Assembly (NCBI RefSeq): GCF_030506325.1
Contig: NZ_CP120683.1
Location: 4,477,001-4,541,000 of the forward strand
Length of the DNA: 64,000 nt
Reading direction: 5' to 3'
Origin: Tunicatimonas pelagia
GTDB taxonomy: Bacteria; Bacteroidota; Bacteroidia; Cytophagales; Cyclobacteriaceae
Below the pieces are notes generated by a model that saw nothing but the letters and a program-made list of their open reading frames with translations, was not told the DNA's origin and searched no databases. This document shows, piece after piece, positions 41,323 through 49,251 of this stretch. Each line of letters starts with the position of its first letter. Within the stretch, counting starts at the first letter, position 1. The position numbers and the translations under genes were made by a program.

Positions 41323-42135
41323 TCACTTTGTTGATTTCAGTGTCTTACTATCTGCATTCCGGTCTCTGGCCGAAGGCTTTTTGCAAAAATAGACAATCTC
41401 GTTTTTCATTAGGGCGTATCGCTGAATTTGTTCGGGGGTGAAATGTTTTACGTAATCATCTTCAGTAACCTGAAATCCGCCTTGGCGCAATCGATCGCCG
41501 TAGTCGTGGCCGTAGCGGCGCACGTGGTCGTCTTGTCCGTAGAGGCGTTCCCGCTCTTTAGGATCAGTTACCGATGTGTCTTCTTGCGTGACCGGAATAT
41601 TGTAGGTGGGCGACTGAATAATGGCCCAACCATTGGGTTTTAGCACCCGACAAATTTCACTGGCACAGCGAATATCGTCCTTTACGTGCTCCATCACATG
41701 GTTGCACAGCACTATGTCGAACGTATTATCACCGAAAGGAATATCGTGCAAATCCATTTTAATATCTGCCCAAGGCGAATCCAGATCACCCGTAGTGTAA
41801 TCTAGCGTTGGCATTTCGGAAAACTTAGGGATAAAGCAGATTTCGGGAGCTACGTGCAATAGCTTTTGAGGCTTAGCGAAAAAGTCAGTTTTGTCTTGTA
41901 AATAAAGCCAAAGCAGACGGTGACGTTCTAGCGTTAGCGAACCAGGACAGAGGGCGTTTTGACGGGTTTCAATACGGCCGTAGGGCAAAAATTTACGATA
42001 ACCCCGTTCATCTACCGGGCAAAATAGACGATCACCTTGATAGAAAAAAGCTATTAAGCGGAGCAACGGCTGACTAATTAGCTGCAAATACTTACGCGGC
42101 ACATACCGGATGGCCCATTGGATCAACCACTTCAT
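41323..42135 (-). CDS. Class I SAM-dependent methyltransferase
   Basis: A 270-residue protein. LLHVAPEICFIPKFSEM replaces the usual glycine-rich motif I with the LHxAPE variant found in surface-polysaccharide-associated methyltransferases. DIKMDLHDIPFGDNTFDIVL and CNHVMEHVKDD are motifs II to IV, and EICRVLKPNGWAIIQSPTY is the post-motif. The first 60 residues are basic and hydrophobic, possibly membrane-associated. It is upstream of rfbF on the same strand, so it may methylate a glycan or sugar; the acceptor is unknown. Confidence 0.82.
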   Translation of the reverse strand: MKWLIQWAIRYVPRKYLQLISQPLLRLIAFFYQGDRLFCPVDERGYRKFLPYGRIETRQNALCPGSLTLERHRLLWLYLQDKTDFFAKPQKLLHVAPEICFIPKFSEMPTLDYTTGDLDSPWADIKMDLHDIPFGDNTFDIVLCNHVMEHVKDDIRCASEICRVLKPNGWAIIQSPTYNIPVTQEDTSVTDPKERERLYGQDDHVRRYGHDYGDRLRQGGFQVTEDDYVKHFTPEQIQRYALMKNEIVYFCKKPSARDRNADSKTLKSTK

Positions 42136-42367
42136 AGCACAAAGATAGTAGAAGGAAAGAGATCACCTAATAGTATTATTCCGTGAAAATTTATAATATA
42201 AATTTTTTAATGAGAGATATTCACAGATATTAATGGTGAGTAAATGAATTCTTTTTTTTGTACAAGAAAACAAACGTTACACCAGTATTTTTTACCCAAT
42301 TTGACTTAGGAACTTTCTTTGTATGCAACAAATTGATAAGATTGTCATTTAATTCTCACTAATTGGT

Positions 42368-42613
42368 ATGAGGACACTTAAGTTTAAAACCAACATCCAG
42401 GAAATGTACTGCGTAGATCGCATTGCGTCTTACCTGGATAATGTGAAAGATATTATCGCTTGGTCAATTGATATACATGCCGAAGATCATTTACTGGTAG
42501 TGCAGGGATACGAAGGGCTTCAGTCTCGCGATGTAGTAAGCATTATTAATTTAGCTGGTTTTCACGCGAAGCCCGTAAAGGGGAATTTAATTACGCGCTT
42601 GTTAAGAACTTGA
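42368..42613 (+). CDS. HMA-like small protein that has lost the CxxC metal site
   Basis: An 81-residue protein matching the heavy-metal-associated ferredoxin-like fold. MRTLKFKTNI aligns with the common start of bacterial HMA proteins (MKTLKFKTNIKCGGCV), and the LVVQGYEGLQSRDVVSIINL and AGFHAKPV segments complete the fold. Where the copper-binding C-x-x-C belongs the sequence is E12-M-Y-C15, so only the second cysteine remains. It is unlikely to bind copper the normal way and may be a repurposed relic. It is convergent with the next gene. Confidence 0.72.
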   Translation: MRTLKFKTNIQEMYCVDRIASYLDNVKDIIAWSIDIHAEDHLLVVQGYEGLQSRDVVSIINLAGFHAKPVKGNLITRLLRT

Positions 42614-42696
42614 CTGCTTTTGATTCTAGGTAGATTTATGTGGTCAATCTCTAAGTCTCCCTACCACCACATGAATTCATCTACAACTTCATTCTT

Positions 42697-43476
42697 CTAC
42701 GAAAAATAGCTCTTTCCTATTTGGCGTTTCCGTTCTGACTTCAGCGCGTCCACAGGTTTATCTTGTTCGTCAGATCGGCACAGATCTTTTAAAAGATCTA
42801 AGTCGGTATTCCACCGGATGCCGTCAAAGAATTCGGCTCCTTTATGGTCGCGCACTTTGTACAGCGATTTTTCGCGGTAGCAGGTGCCAATGTATACGTA
42901 GCCTAAGCCTTGCTCCTGGGCCCATTCAATTACTTTCCACATCATCCACTTACCCAGGGAGTGCGACCGCATGTATTCGGTGTCGTAGAAGGAGAACCAG
43001 TAGTGCAAGGTACTATCTTGTATAATTGCGAATACGTAGCCTAGCATTCGGTCGGTATTGCGAAAGGTGAAAATATGGCTAATTAACTGACGGCTTAGTA
43101 CGTATTGCAAACGTTCGGATTCCATATTGCCTCCGGCAAATCGCTCTTCAGCGTAGTCGGTACAAAAAGTTACAAAGTCTGGGTCATTGGTATCAAACTC
43201 GGCCTTAGGCTGCACCAGCATCCCGGCTTGCAGCGGTTCCATCTTCCGGTCTACTCGTCGGTTTTCTGAGAGAGTTTTAAATTCAGCCAAATTTACCCGT
43301 AGGCTGCGGGCCAGATAGAACACATCGTCTTTCCAGTCAGTGTCGCCTGTGTACGGTAAAAATCCCCGAGCGTAAATCTCCGGCAGTTCTTCTTGCGCTT
43401 CCTTCACGCAGTAAACCGCGTAGGAAAAAGTGTAGGAAGTATAATCAGTTTGATGCTCGGAGAATAGAATTTTCAT
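42697..43476 (-). CDS. Arginyl/leucyl-tRNA-protein transferase-like (ATE/Bpt fold)
   Basis: A 259-residue GNAT-fold protein related to arginyl-tRNA-protein transferases. EIYARGFLPYTGD and YLARSLRVNLAEFKTLSENR, followed by RVDRKM, resemble the ATE N-terminal region. LGYVFAIIQDSTLHYWFSFYD and LGYVYIGTCYREKSLYKVR match its C-terminal GNAT core (Y-x-G-x-C-x-x-x-K). Bacterial Bpt adds Leu to proteins with N-terminal Asp or Glu; ATE adds Arg. Bacteroidota homologues are usually annotated as arginine-tRNA-protein transferase. The window also has aat, so two N-degron transferases may be present. Confidence 0.75.
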   Translation of the reverse strand: MKILFSEHQTDYTSYTFSYAVYCVKEAQEELPEIYARGFLPYTGDTDWKDDVFYLARSLRVNLAEFKTLSENRRVDRKMEPLQAGMLVQPKAEFDTNDPDFVTFCTDYAEERFAGGNMESERLQYVLSRQLISHIFTFRNTDRMLGYVFAIIQDSTLHYWFSFYDTEYMRSHSLGKWMMWKVIEWAQEQGLGYVYIGTCYREKSLYKVRDHKGAEFFDGIRWNTDLDLLKDLCRSDEQDKPVDALKSERKRQIGKSYFS

Positions 43477-43492
43477 GGTTCAATTGTTCAAA

Positions 43493-43630
43493 GATGCGAA
43501 TAACGGGTTCATAAGAAAAGTAGTCGTTTATAATAAAATTTCGTAGGAACATAACGGTTCGCCGCGCGATTAATAATGTTCGTACAACCATATGATTTCT
43601 AATAAGATACGTCAACCCGTTATTCGCATC
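43493..43630. repeat. 138-bp element with 17-bp perfect inverted ends
   Basis: The left end GATGCGAATAACGGGTT (43493-43509) is the exact reverse complement of the right end (43614-43630). The centre is partly self-complementary too (GTAGGAACAT against ATGTTCGTAC and TCGC against GCGA), so the whole could fold into one long imperfect hairpin. It sits alone between two minus-strand genes. A miniature transposable element or structured RNA is possible; no clear target duplication was found. Confidence 0.75.
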
Positions 43631-43727
43631 AATGGTTGATTCTTATCGAAAAATGGAAGACGGAAAGTATTGAATATGTGTACATACTGTAAATTCTTTT
43701 CCGTTCTCCATCTTCCGGTTTCACATT

Positions 43728-44177
43728 TCATATCTCCCGCTCTTTCCTTACATAAAAAATATAGTCCATCGGTTCAGGGGTTAGTCCTTGCTGGCGAATT
43801 ACGGTGCTAATTTGCCCTCGGTGGTGGGTGGAATGATTTAGTACGTGCCAAAGTATATCATCTACCCGGTTTTTAAAGGAAGTTCCTTTAGTATTCTGAT
43901 AGACGATAGTTTGCGTTAAGTCGTCAGTATCGTCTAAGAATTGCTGGGTAGTTTCCCAGGCCTGCTGATTGATAGCGAGCCACTGCGAACGTTCGTGTTC
44001 CTGCCAAACGGCAAACGGCGATGCCTCTCCTCTGAGGCGACTCAACCAAGTGAGGTGAGCGTTTAGCAGGTGACTCATCCAAGAACTAACCTGCTTGTGA
44101 TCTACCGAGTTTTCGTTTAGGTAGCGGATGAGCTTCTCGTTTGTGCTGTGGTTGTATTGATAGAGGCGATGAAACAT
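43728..44177 (-). CDS. DinB-family putative metal-dependent hydrolase
   Basis: A 149-residue four-helix protein of the DinB/YfiT type. The three metal-binding His residues are expected in SHLLNAHLTWLSR (one) and HVLNHSTHHRGQIS (two). Members include thiol transferases and many uncharacterised enzymes. A longer frame from 44252 overlaps the upstream methyltransferase; ATG 44177 gives the typical start MFHRLYQYNHSTNEKLI. It follows the methyltransferase after a 22-base gap, so the two are probably co-transcribed. Confidence 0.87.
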   Translation of the reverse strand: MFHRLYQYNHSTNEKLIRYLNENSVDHKQVSSWMSHLLNAHLTWLSRLRGEASPFAVWQEHERSQWLAINQQAWETTQQFLDDTDDLTQTIVYQNTKGTSFKNRVDDILWHVLNHSTHHRGQISTVIRQQGLTPEPMDYIFYVRKEREI

Positions 44178-44199
44178 AGAAGTCTGGATTGGGGGGTAA

Positions 44200-44913
44200 T
44201 TACTCCTTTTTTCCTCCAAAAATAGCGTGGCCAGCAAACATCCAGTAAGCATCTACTGCATCAAACCCAGCTTCTCGCAACCAGTTGAGTTGGTCAGGTA
44301 AGGTGGAAGGCTGATCTATTGGGTCTTCGTCGGGGTAGGCGAAGTAGTTCCAGTGGTCTTGGGTAAAGGTTTGGTAGGCATCGGGATGCTGTTGCTGCTG
44401 TACGTAAGTATCCCACTGCCGGGCGGCTATCTCAAATCCAACTGGCGTTGCGGGACGAATAATATCCGCAATGAATAGTGACCCACCTGGGGCTAGTGCT
44501 TGGTACAAGTCTTGAAACAACTGCTGCTTTCCGGCATCATCCAGGTGGTGAATGAGCAAGGACGAAACTACGGCGTGTACCGGAAACGAAAACGTTCGCC
44601 AGTCAGTAGCGGCTAAGTCAAATTGTTGGGTACGAAAGCGATTTCGGTGAGAGCCAGATTGTTGAGTGGCTTGTTCTAGCATAGTGGGCGAACCATCGTA
44701 GCCGTATACTGTCGTCTGAGGATATTCTTTTAGTAGGTGATAACTCAGCAGTCCGGCTCCGCAGCCCAAATCGACTACGTTGGCCGAAGACGGCAGTGGG
44801 TTAATTAGTTCGCCAATAATCCGCTGCTGTTCATCACGGTAGGGAACAAAATCGTTGCCATACTGTATAAAGTCTTTTGAATTTTCTTCGGTCCAGATAG
44901 TGCCAGTATCCAT
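44200..44913 (-). CDS. Class I SAM-dependent methyltransferase
   Basis: A 237-residue methyltransferase. NVVDLGCGAGLLSYHLLKEY is motif I, VYGYDGSPTMLEQA motif II, and AVVSSLLIHHLDDAGKQQLF motif IV, followed by LAPGGSLFIADI. The pattern is that of small-molecule methyltransferases such as the Tam/UbiE type. The substrate is unknown. It lies between the GH13 gene (3-base gap) and DinB on the same strand, so the three may form one transcript. Confidence 0.9.
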   Translation of the reverse strand: MDTGTIWTEENSKDFIQYGNDFVPYRDEQQRIIGELINPLPSSANVVDLGCGAGLLSYHLLKEYPQTTVYGYDGSPTMLEQATQQSGSHRNRFRTQQFDLAATDWRTFSFPVHAVVSSLLIHHLDDAGKQQLFQDLYQALAPGGSLFIADIIRPATPVGFEIAARQWDTYVQQQQHPDAYQTFTQDHWNYFAYPDEDPIDQPSTLPDQLNWLREAGFDAVDAYWMFAGHAIFGGKKE

Positions 44914-44916
44914 TGT

Positions 44917-46806
44917 TTATTCGTTAGGTTGAATGGTAAAAATATAAGAAGTCAGAGGCGGGAGGTTCATTGGAATTCCGGCATCGCCTTCGCTAATAAT
45001 CACTTCGCTGGTATTCATCGTCGCGGTAGTTTCGGTCTGAAAAATATCCTGAAGTGAGTAAGTAGAGCCCTCCGGCAACCCCATTGCCTGCGTAGCGGTA
45101 ACCGGAATTTTCAGGTTGAAGGAGTGCGTATTATGAGCGTCAAAATTGCTAACAATCAACAATCGCTGATTGCCAGTAAACCGTAGAAAGGCATAAACCT
45201 GATCGTTATACCCTTCGGTGAAATGTCGGTTGTGCGGGTGTAAATCGTAAAAATAACCCGAGCGGATCGCTTCTTCCTGAGCCAAGTTCAGTAAATCTCG
45301 GTAGAATTCCCGTAACTCTCGCTGCTCTTCACTCAATTGCCCGCCGTCAAACAGACCATCATTCACCCATTTCTGATATTCGGGTACGCCCCAGTAGTCA
45401 AAAATCGTAGTGCGCCCGTCGTTACCGCTAAAGCCAGATTCACCTTCTGCGGGTTCGCCCACCTCCTGACCGAAATAAACCATTACCGGGCCGGAGTGCC
45501 ACAGGGTGCTAACCACTATTGCGGGCTTGGCTCGAGTTGGATCATTTCCAAAGAAGCGGGAAGCGATGCGCTGTTCGTCGTGATTCTCCAGAAAGCGAAG
45601 CATATTTCGATTCTTATCGCGCAAATACTGCCAGATATCCGGGAGGTGCTGCACTGAACCCTGTTCTTCAATTACCGCGCGTAGCGTATCGTAGAGTTGT
45701 ACTTTGTCGTACAAGTAATCAAACCGTCCGGTGTCAATGTAATTACGGTACTGCTCAGGATTGTAGATTTCGGCGATGAAAATCAGGTTAGGGTAAATAT
45801 CTTTCACTTTCGGAATTACCCAGTGCCAGAATTCTACCGGAACCATCTCGGCCATATCGCAACGAAACCCATCCACACCTCGACCCGACCAGTACAGCAG
45901 GATATCCAGCATTTTCTGCCAGGTATTCGGAATGGGGTCAAAGTGGGTTCTACGATCATTCAGATAATCGACTCCGTAGTTCAGTTTCACAGTTTCAAAC
46001 CAATCGTTCACGCTGGGTTGAGCCGTAAACTGATCGTTTCCGGTAGCCTTGGCCGGGTTTTCATCAAACGTACCATCTTTAGTAGGGAAAGTGTGTTCGC
46101 CCAGCGATTGATAATCGGCCGGAACCTGAAAGGGTTTACCCACCAGGTAGTAGAAATTGTTATCTGGGAAAAAAGCTTCGTTGGTATCATCACCCGCCCC
46201 GAAATCTTTGGTGCCGTCGGGCTTAGCATCTGACTGGTAAAATCGGGCTACGTGGTTGGGCACAAAGTCAATAATTACCTTCAAGCCCTCATCGTGAGTG
46301 CGTTTCACTAGCGCTTCAAACTCGGTCATCCGGTTAGGCACATCTTCTGCCAAATCAGGGTTTACATCGTAGTAATCTTTAATCGCGTAGGGTGATCCGG
46401 CTCGGCCTTTTACCACATCAGCATCGTCGAGCGGAATACCGTATTCACGGTAGTCGTTCAGTACGGCGTGTTCAATCACTCCGGTGTACCAGATATAAGT
46501 AGCTCCCAATTCACTTAAAGCTGCCAGAGCTGTTTCATCAATATCGTTGAACTTACCAACCCCATTTTCCTCAGCGGTGCCCCAGGGTACGTTATTGGTT
46601 ACCGTATTGCCAAACAGGCGGGTAAAGATTTGGTACACCACCACTTTTTGGTCAGGCGATAGCGATTCCTCCAGCAGCAGGTTAGGATCTTCTTGGGCAA
46701 TGGACTTCAGTTCTTCGGTGTTCACGGAATGTTCGGTTACGGTGGTGGATGGTGTACAGCGAATACACAAAAGTACAAGCCCAGCGGAAAGTATGCATCG
46801 GTTCAT
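44917..46806 (-). CDS. Exported GH13 alpha-amylase family enzyme
   Basis: A 629-residue alpha-amylase-type glycoside hydrolase with an N-terminal signal (MNRCILSAGLVLLCIRC); a lipobox is not convincing because Arg precedes the second Cys. GH13 region I is VIIDFVPNHVARF, region II GVDGFRCDMAEM with the nucleophile Asp, region III FIAEIYNPEQ with the acid/base Glu, and region IV RFLENHDEQRIASR with the third acid. It should cleave alpha-glucans, perhaps at the outer membrane. A longer frame to 46896 adds residues before the signal peptide and is not used. Divergent from the OM barrel gene. Confidence 0.9.
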   Translation of the reverse strand: MNRCILSAGLVLLCIRCTPSTTVTEHSVNTEELKSIAQEDPNLLLEESLSPDQKVVVYQIFTRLFGNTVTNNVPWGTAEENGVGKFNDIDETALAALSELGATYIWYTGVIEHAVLNDYREYGIPLDDADVVKGRAGSPYAIKDYYDVNPDLAEDVPNRMTEFEALVKRTHDEGLKVIIDFVPNHVARFYQSDAKPDGTKDFGAGDDTNEAFFPDNNFYYLVGKPFQVPADYQSLGEHTFPTKDGTFDENPAKATGNDQFTAQPSVNDWFETVKLNYGVDYLNDRRTHFDPIPNTWQKMLDILLYWSGRGVDGFRCDMAEMVPVEFWHWVIPKVKDIYPNLIFIAEIYNPEQYRNYIDTGRFDYLYDKVQLYDTLRAVIEEQGSVQHLPDIWQYLRDKNRNMLRFLENHDEQRIASRFFGNDPTRAKPAIVVSTLWHSGPVMVYFGQEVGEPAEGESGFSGNDGRTTIFDYWGVPEYQKWVNDGLFDGGQLSEEQRELREFYRDLLNLAQEEAIRSGYFYDLHPHNRHFTEGYNDQVYAFLRFTGNQRLLIVSNFDAHNTHSFNLKIPVTATQAMGLPEGSTYSLQDIFQTETTATMNTSEVIISEGDAGIPMNLPPLTSYIFTIQPNE

Positions 46807-46919
46807 AGACTTTTTTGTTGGGAGCAAGAGTAGGTTAGTTAATAATAAATTAGAGCCTTCGTTGTTAAGTAACAAAATAGCTTCGTATTTTTCCAAACCC
46901 TACCCCAAACTTACACGGT

Positions 46920-47729
46920 ATGCGCGAATTAGTCTTATCGGTAATAGCTTTTCTCGCCTACAGTTTAGCATCAACTGGCTACGCTCAAGACTGGAGCTTT
47001 GCTATTGGCCCAGGAGTTACACAGTATTTGGGTGACGTAAATGATCAGAAACTGGGTGGCAACCGTTGGGCAATTAATGCCGAAGGCTGGTACCGACTAA
47101 CGGATAATCTGCACATTAAATCGGGGGTAAGTTTATACCAACTCTCCGCTCAAGATGCTGATCCGGTACGTTTACGTAGTTTTCGGTCTACTAATTTTGA
47201 GTTCTATTCCTCCGCAATGTACTCATTTAAGCGAGGTTTTTTTACCCCGTTTGCCTACGCCGGTTTGGGAGCAACTACTTCCAGCCCTCGGGGCGATAGC
47301 CGACTGGGTTACTTTAACTTGCGGGATGTAGAACCCGAAGCTGAGCGAGTGCCCGGTTTGGTTGGAATGATTCCGTTTGGGGTAGGAGTAGACTACGAAC
47401 TCACTCCGGTACTTTCGCTAGTAGTTGATTTAGCCCTGCGTTATACTTTTAGTGACCGACTGGATGCTATGCGTAGGGAAATGATTACAGTGGATGATTT
47501 AAGTCCACTGGCGCGGGAGTACTACGCGGCTCTGTCGGAAGAGCAAGCGCGGGCAATTAACGAAGAATCCTTTTTGCGAGGGGGCAATTCGGCTAACAAC
47601 GACTTGTACGGAATACTGAGCGTAAAAGTCCGATTTACTCCCACATCCGCACTCTTCGGCTGCGTTGATCCGTACAAATATGCTCGCCCCACCCACAAAC
47701 GCAAAGTTAAAAATTATAAGCCTCTCTAG
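46920..47729 (+). CDS. Outer-membrane beta-barrel protein, DUF6089-like
   Basis: A 269-residue exported protein with a signal peptide ending near STGYAQD. WSFAIGPGVTQYLGDVND, INAEGWYRLTDNLHIKSGVS, FKRGFFTPFAYAGLGATTSS and LVVDLALRYTFSDRLD alternate hydrophobic and polar residues as in small beta-barrels of the DUF6089/OmpA-N type. Members are abundant in Bacteroidota and often encoded near envelope genes; the function is unknown. The C-terminus contains a single Cys (FGCVDPYKYARP). The promoter region includes a 14-base palindrome, TTGTTA-AG-TAACAA, at 46862-46875. Confidence 0.8.
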   Translation: MRELVLSVIAFLAYSLASTGYAQDWSFAIGPGVTQYLGDVNDQKLGGNRWAINAEGWYRLTDNLHIKSGVSLYQLSAQDADPVRLRSFRSTNFEFYSSAMYSFKRGFFTPFAYAGLGATTSSPRGDSRLGYFNLRDVEPEAERVPGLVGMIPFGVGVDYELTPVLSLVVDLALRYTFSDRLDAMRREMITVDDLSPLAREYYAALSEEQARAINEESFLRGGNSANNDLYGILSVKVRFTPTSALFGCVDPYKYARPTHKRKVKNYKPL

Positions 47730-47777
47730 GTGAGATAAGTGTCTTTTTGTAATTAGTGGCTGGTTCGTTAAATCAGA

Positions 47778-49250
47778 CTAAGCAATAATCTCCTTCACCA
47801 CTTTGCCGTGTACATCGGTCAGGCGAAAATCTCTTCCTTGAAACTGGTAGGTCAGTCTTTCGTGGTCAAGGCCGAGCTGATGTAGAATAGTAGCCTGTAA
47901 GTCGTGGATGTGTACTCGTCCGCTAATGCCCGAAAAACCAATCTCGTCGGTTTCGCCGTGGGTGAACCCTTGCTTGATGCCGCCTCCTGCCATCCACATG
48001 GTGAAGGCATCACCGTGGTGGTCGCGGCCTTTAAAGTCAGCACCGGAACGGGCTTCCATCATTGGGGTGCGCCCAAACTCTCCTCCCCAAACTACTAGGG
48101 TTTCATCCAGTAATCCACGTTGCTTCAAATCTAGCAGCAATGCGCTCATAGGTTGGTCAACGTATTTACAGGCATTCTTAAGACCACTGTCTACCCCATT
48201 GCCAGGTCCAGCTCCATGAGTATCCCAGCGGCGGTCAAACAGTTGCACAAAGCGAACGCCGTTTTCTACTAACCGACGAGCAAGTAAGCAGTTATTGGCA
48301 AAAGAAGCTTTTCCTGGTTCGGTGCCGTACAGCTGATGAACCCACTCGGGTTCATCATTGATATTCATCACCTCCGGTACGGCAGTTTGCATTCGGAAGG
48401 CCAACTCGTACTGCGAGATGCGAGTCAAAATCTCCGGGTCACGAGCCTGCTGGTATTCCTGTTTATTAATCGCATTGATGGCATCAATAGATTTCTTTCG
48501 TAAGTAAGGATCTACTTCGCTAGGGTTGGAGAGATACAACACCGGATCGCCTTTGGAACGACACTGTACTCCCTGGTAAACGGTGGGTAAAAAACCACTA
48601 CCCCAAGCACTTTTTCCCGCACTAGGCTCACTACCGGAAACTAGTACGACAAAGCCGGGTAGGTTCTGATTGTCGGAGCCTAATCCGTACGTAATCCAGG
48701 AACCCATGCTGGGACGGCCAAGTCGGGGTGAGCCTGTGTGCATAAATAGTTGTGCCGGAGCGTGATTAAACTCATTGGTATGCACTGCTTTTAAGAAAGT
48801 TACCTCGTCTACTATTTCAGAAAAATGAGGTAAGTAATCTGATACATATGCTCCCGATTGCCCGTGCTGCTTAAACTTCGCTTGGGTTCCTAACATTTGC
48901 GGCGTACCCTGAATGAAGGCAAACTTCTTTCCTTCCAGCAGCGACTGCGGACAGTCTTGCCCGTCTAGTCGGTTGAGGACGGGCTTGTAGTCAAATAACT
49001 CTAACTGCGAAGGGGCACCAGCCATGTGCAGGAAGATGACATTTTTGGCTTTTCCTGGAAAGTGCAGAGGAGAACCAGTAGTAAGCGCATTGTCAGGTAG
49101 AATATTCTTTGACTTAAATTCAGAAGAATGGCAGCCTCCCAACGAACTTAGCGCAACTGCTCCCAAACCAGACATACATTTTTGTAAGAAATGTCGTCGG
49201 GTATTATAGGTAGCAATTTGGTGCTGAGCTTCGGTAATGATATTCTTCAT
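47778..49250 (-). CDS. DUF1501 protein with twin-arginine signal
   Basis: About 490 residues. [20 protein letters not shown] is a Tat signal, so export after folding is expected. [29 protein letters not shown]-type region ([15 protein letters not shown]), [13 protein letters not shown] and [20 protein letters not shown] identify DUF1501, an alkaline-phosphatase-superfamily group common in Planctomycetes and some Bacteroidota; substrate unknown. It starts one base after the stop of the PSD1/DUF1549 gene, forming an operon. A paralogue lies at 56124-57569. An alternative Met at 49274 lies inside the upstream gene. Confidence 0.9.
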   Translation of the reverse strand: MKNIITEAQHQIATYNTRRHFLQKCMSGLGAVALSSLGGCHSSEFKSKNILPDNALTTGSPLHFPGKAKNVIFLHMAGAPSQLELFDYKPVLNRLDGQDCPQSLLEGKKFAFIQGTPQMLGTQAKFKQHGQSGAYVSDYLPHFSEIVDEVTFLKAVHTNEFNHAPAQLFMHTGSPRLGRPSMGSWITYGLGSDNQNLPGFVVLVSGSEPSAGKSAWGSGFLPTVYQGVQCRSKGDPVLYLSNPSEVDPYLRKKSIDAINAINKQEYQQARDPEILTRISQYELAFRMQTAVPEVMNINDEPEWVHQLYGTEPGKASFANNCLLARRLVENGVRFVQLFDRRWDTHGAGPGNGVDSGLKNACKYVDQPMSALLLDLKQRGLLDETLVVWGGEFGRTPMMEARSGADFKGRDHHGDAFTMWMAGGGIKQGFTHGETDEIGFSGISGRVHIHDLQATILHQLGLDHERLTYQFQGRDFRLTDVHGKVVKEIIA

Positions 49251-49251
49251 G

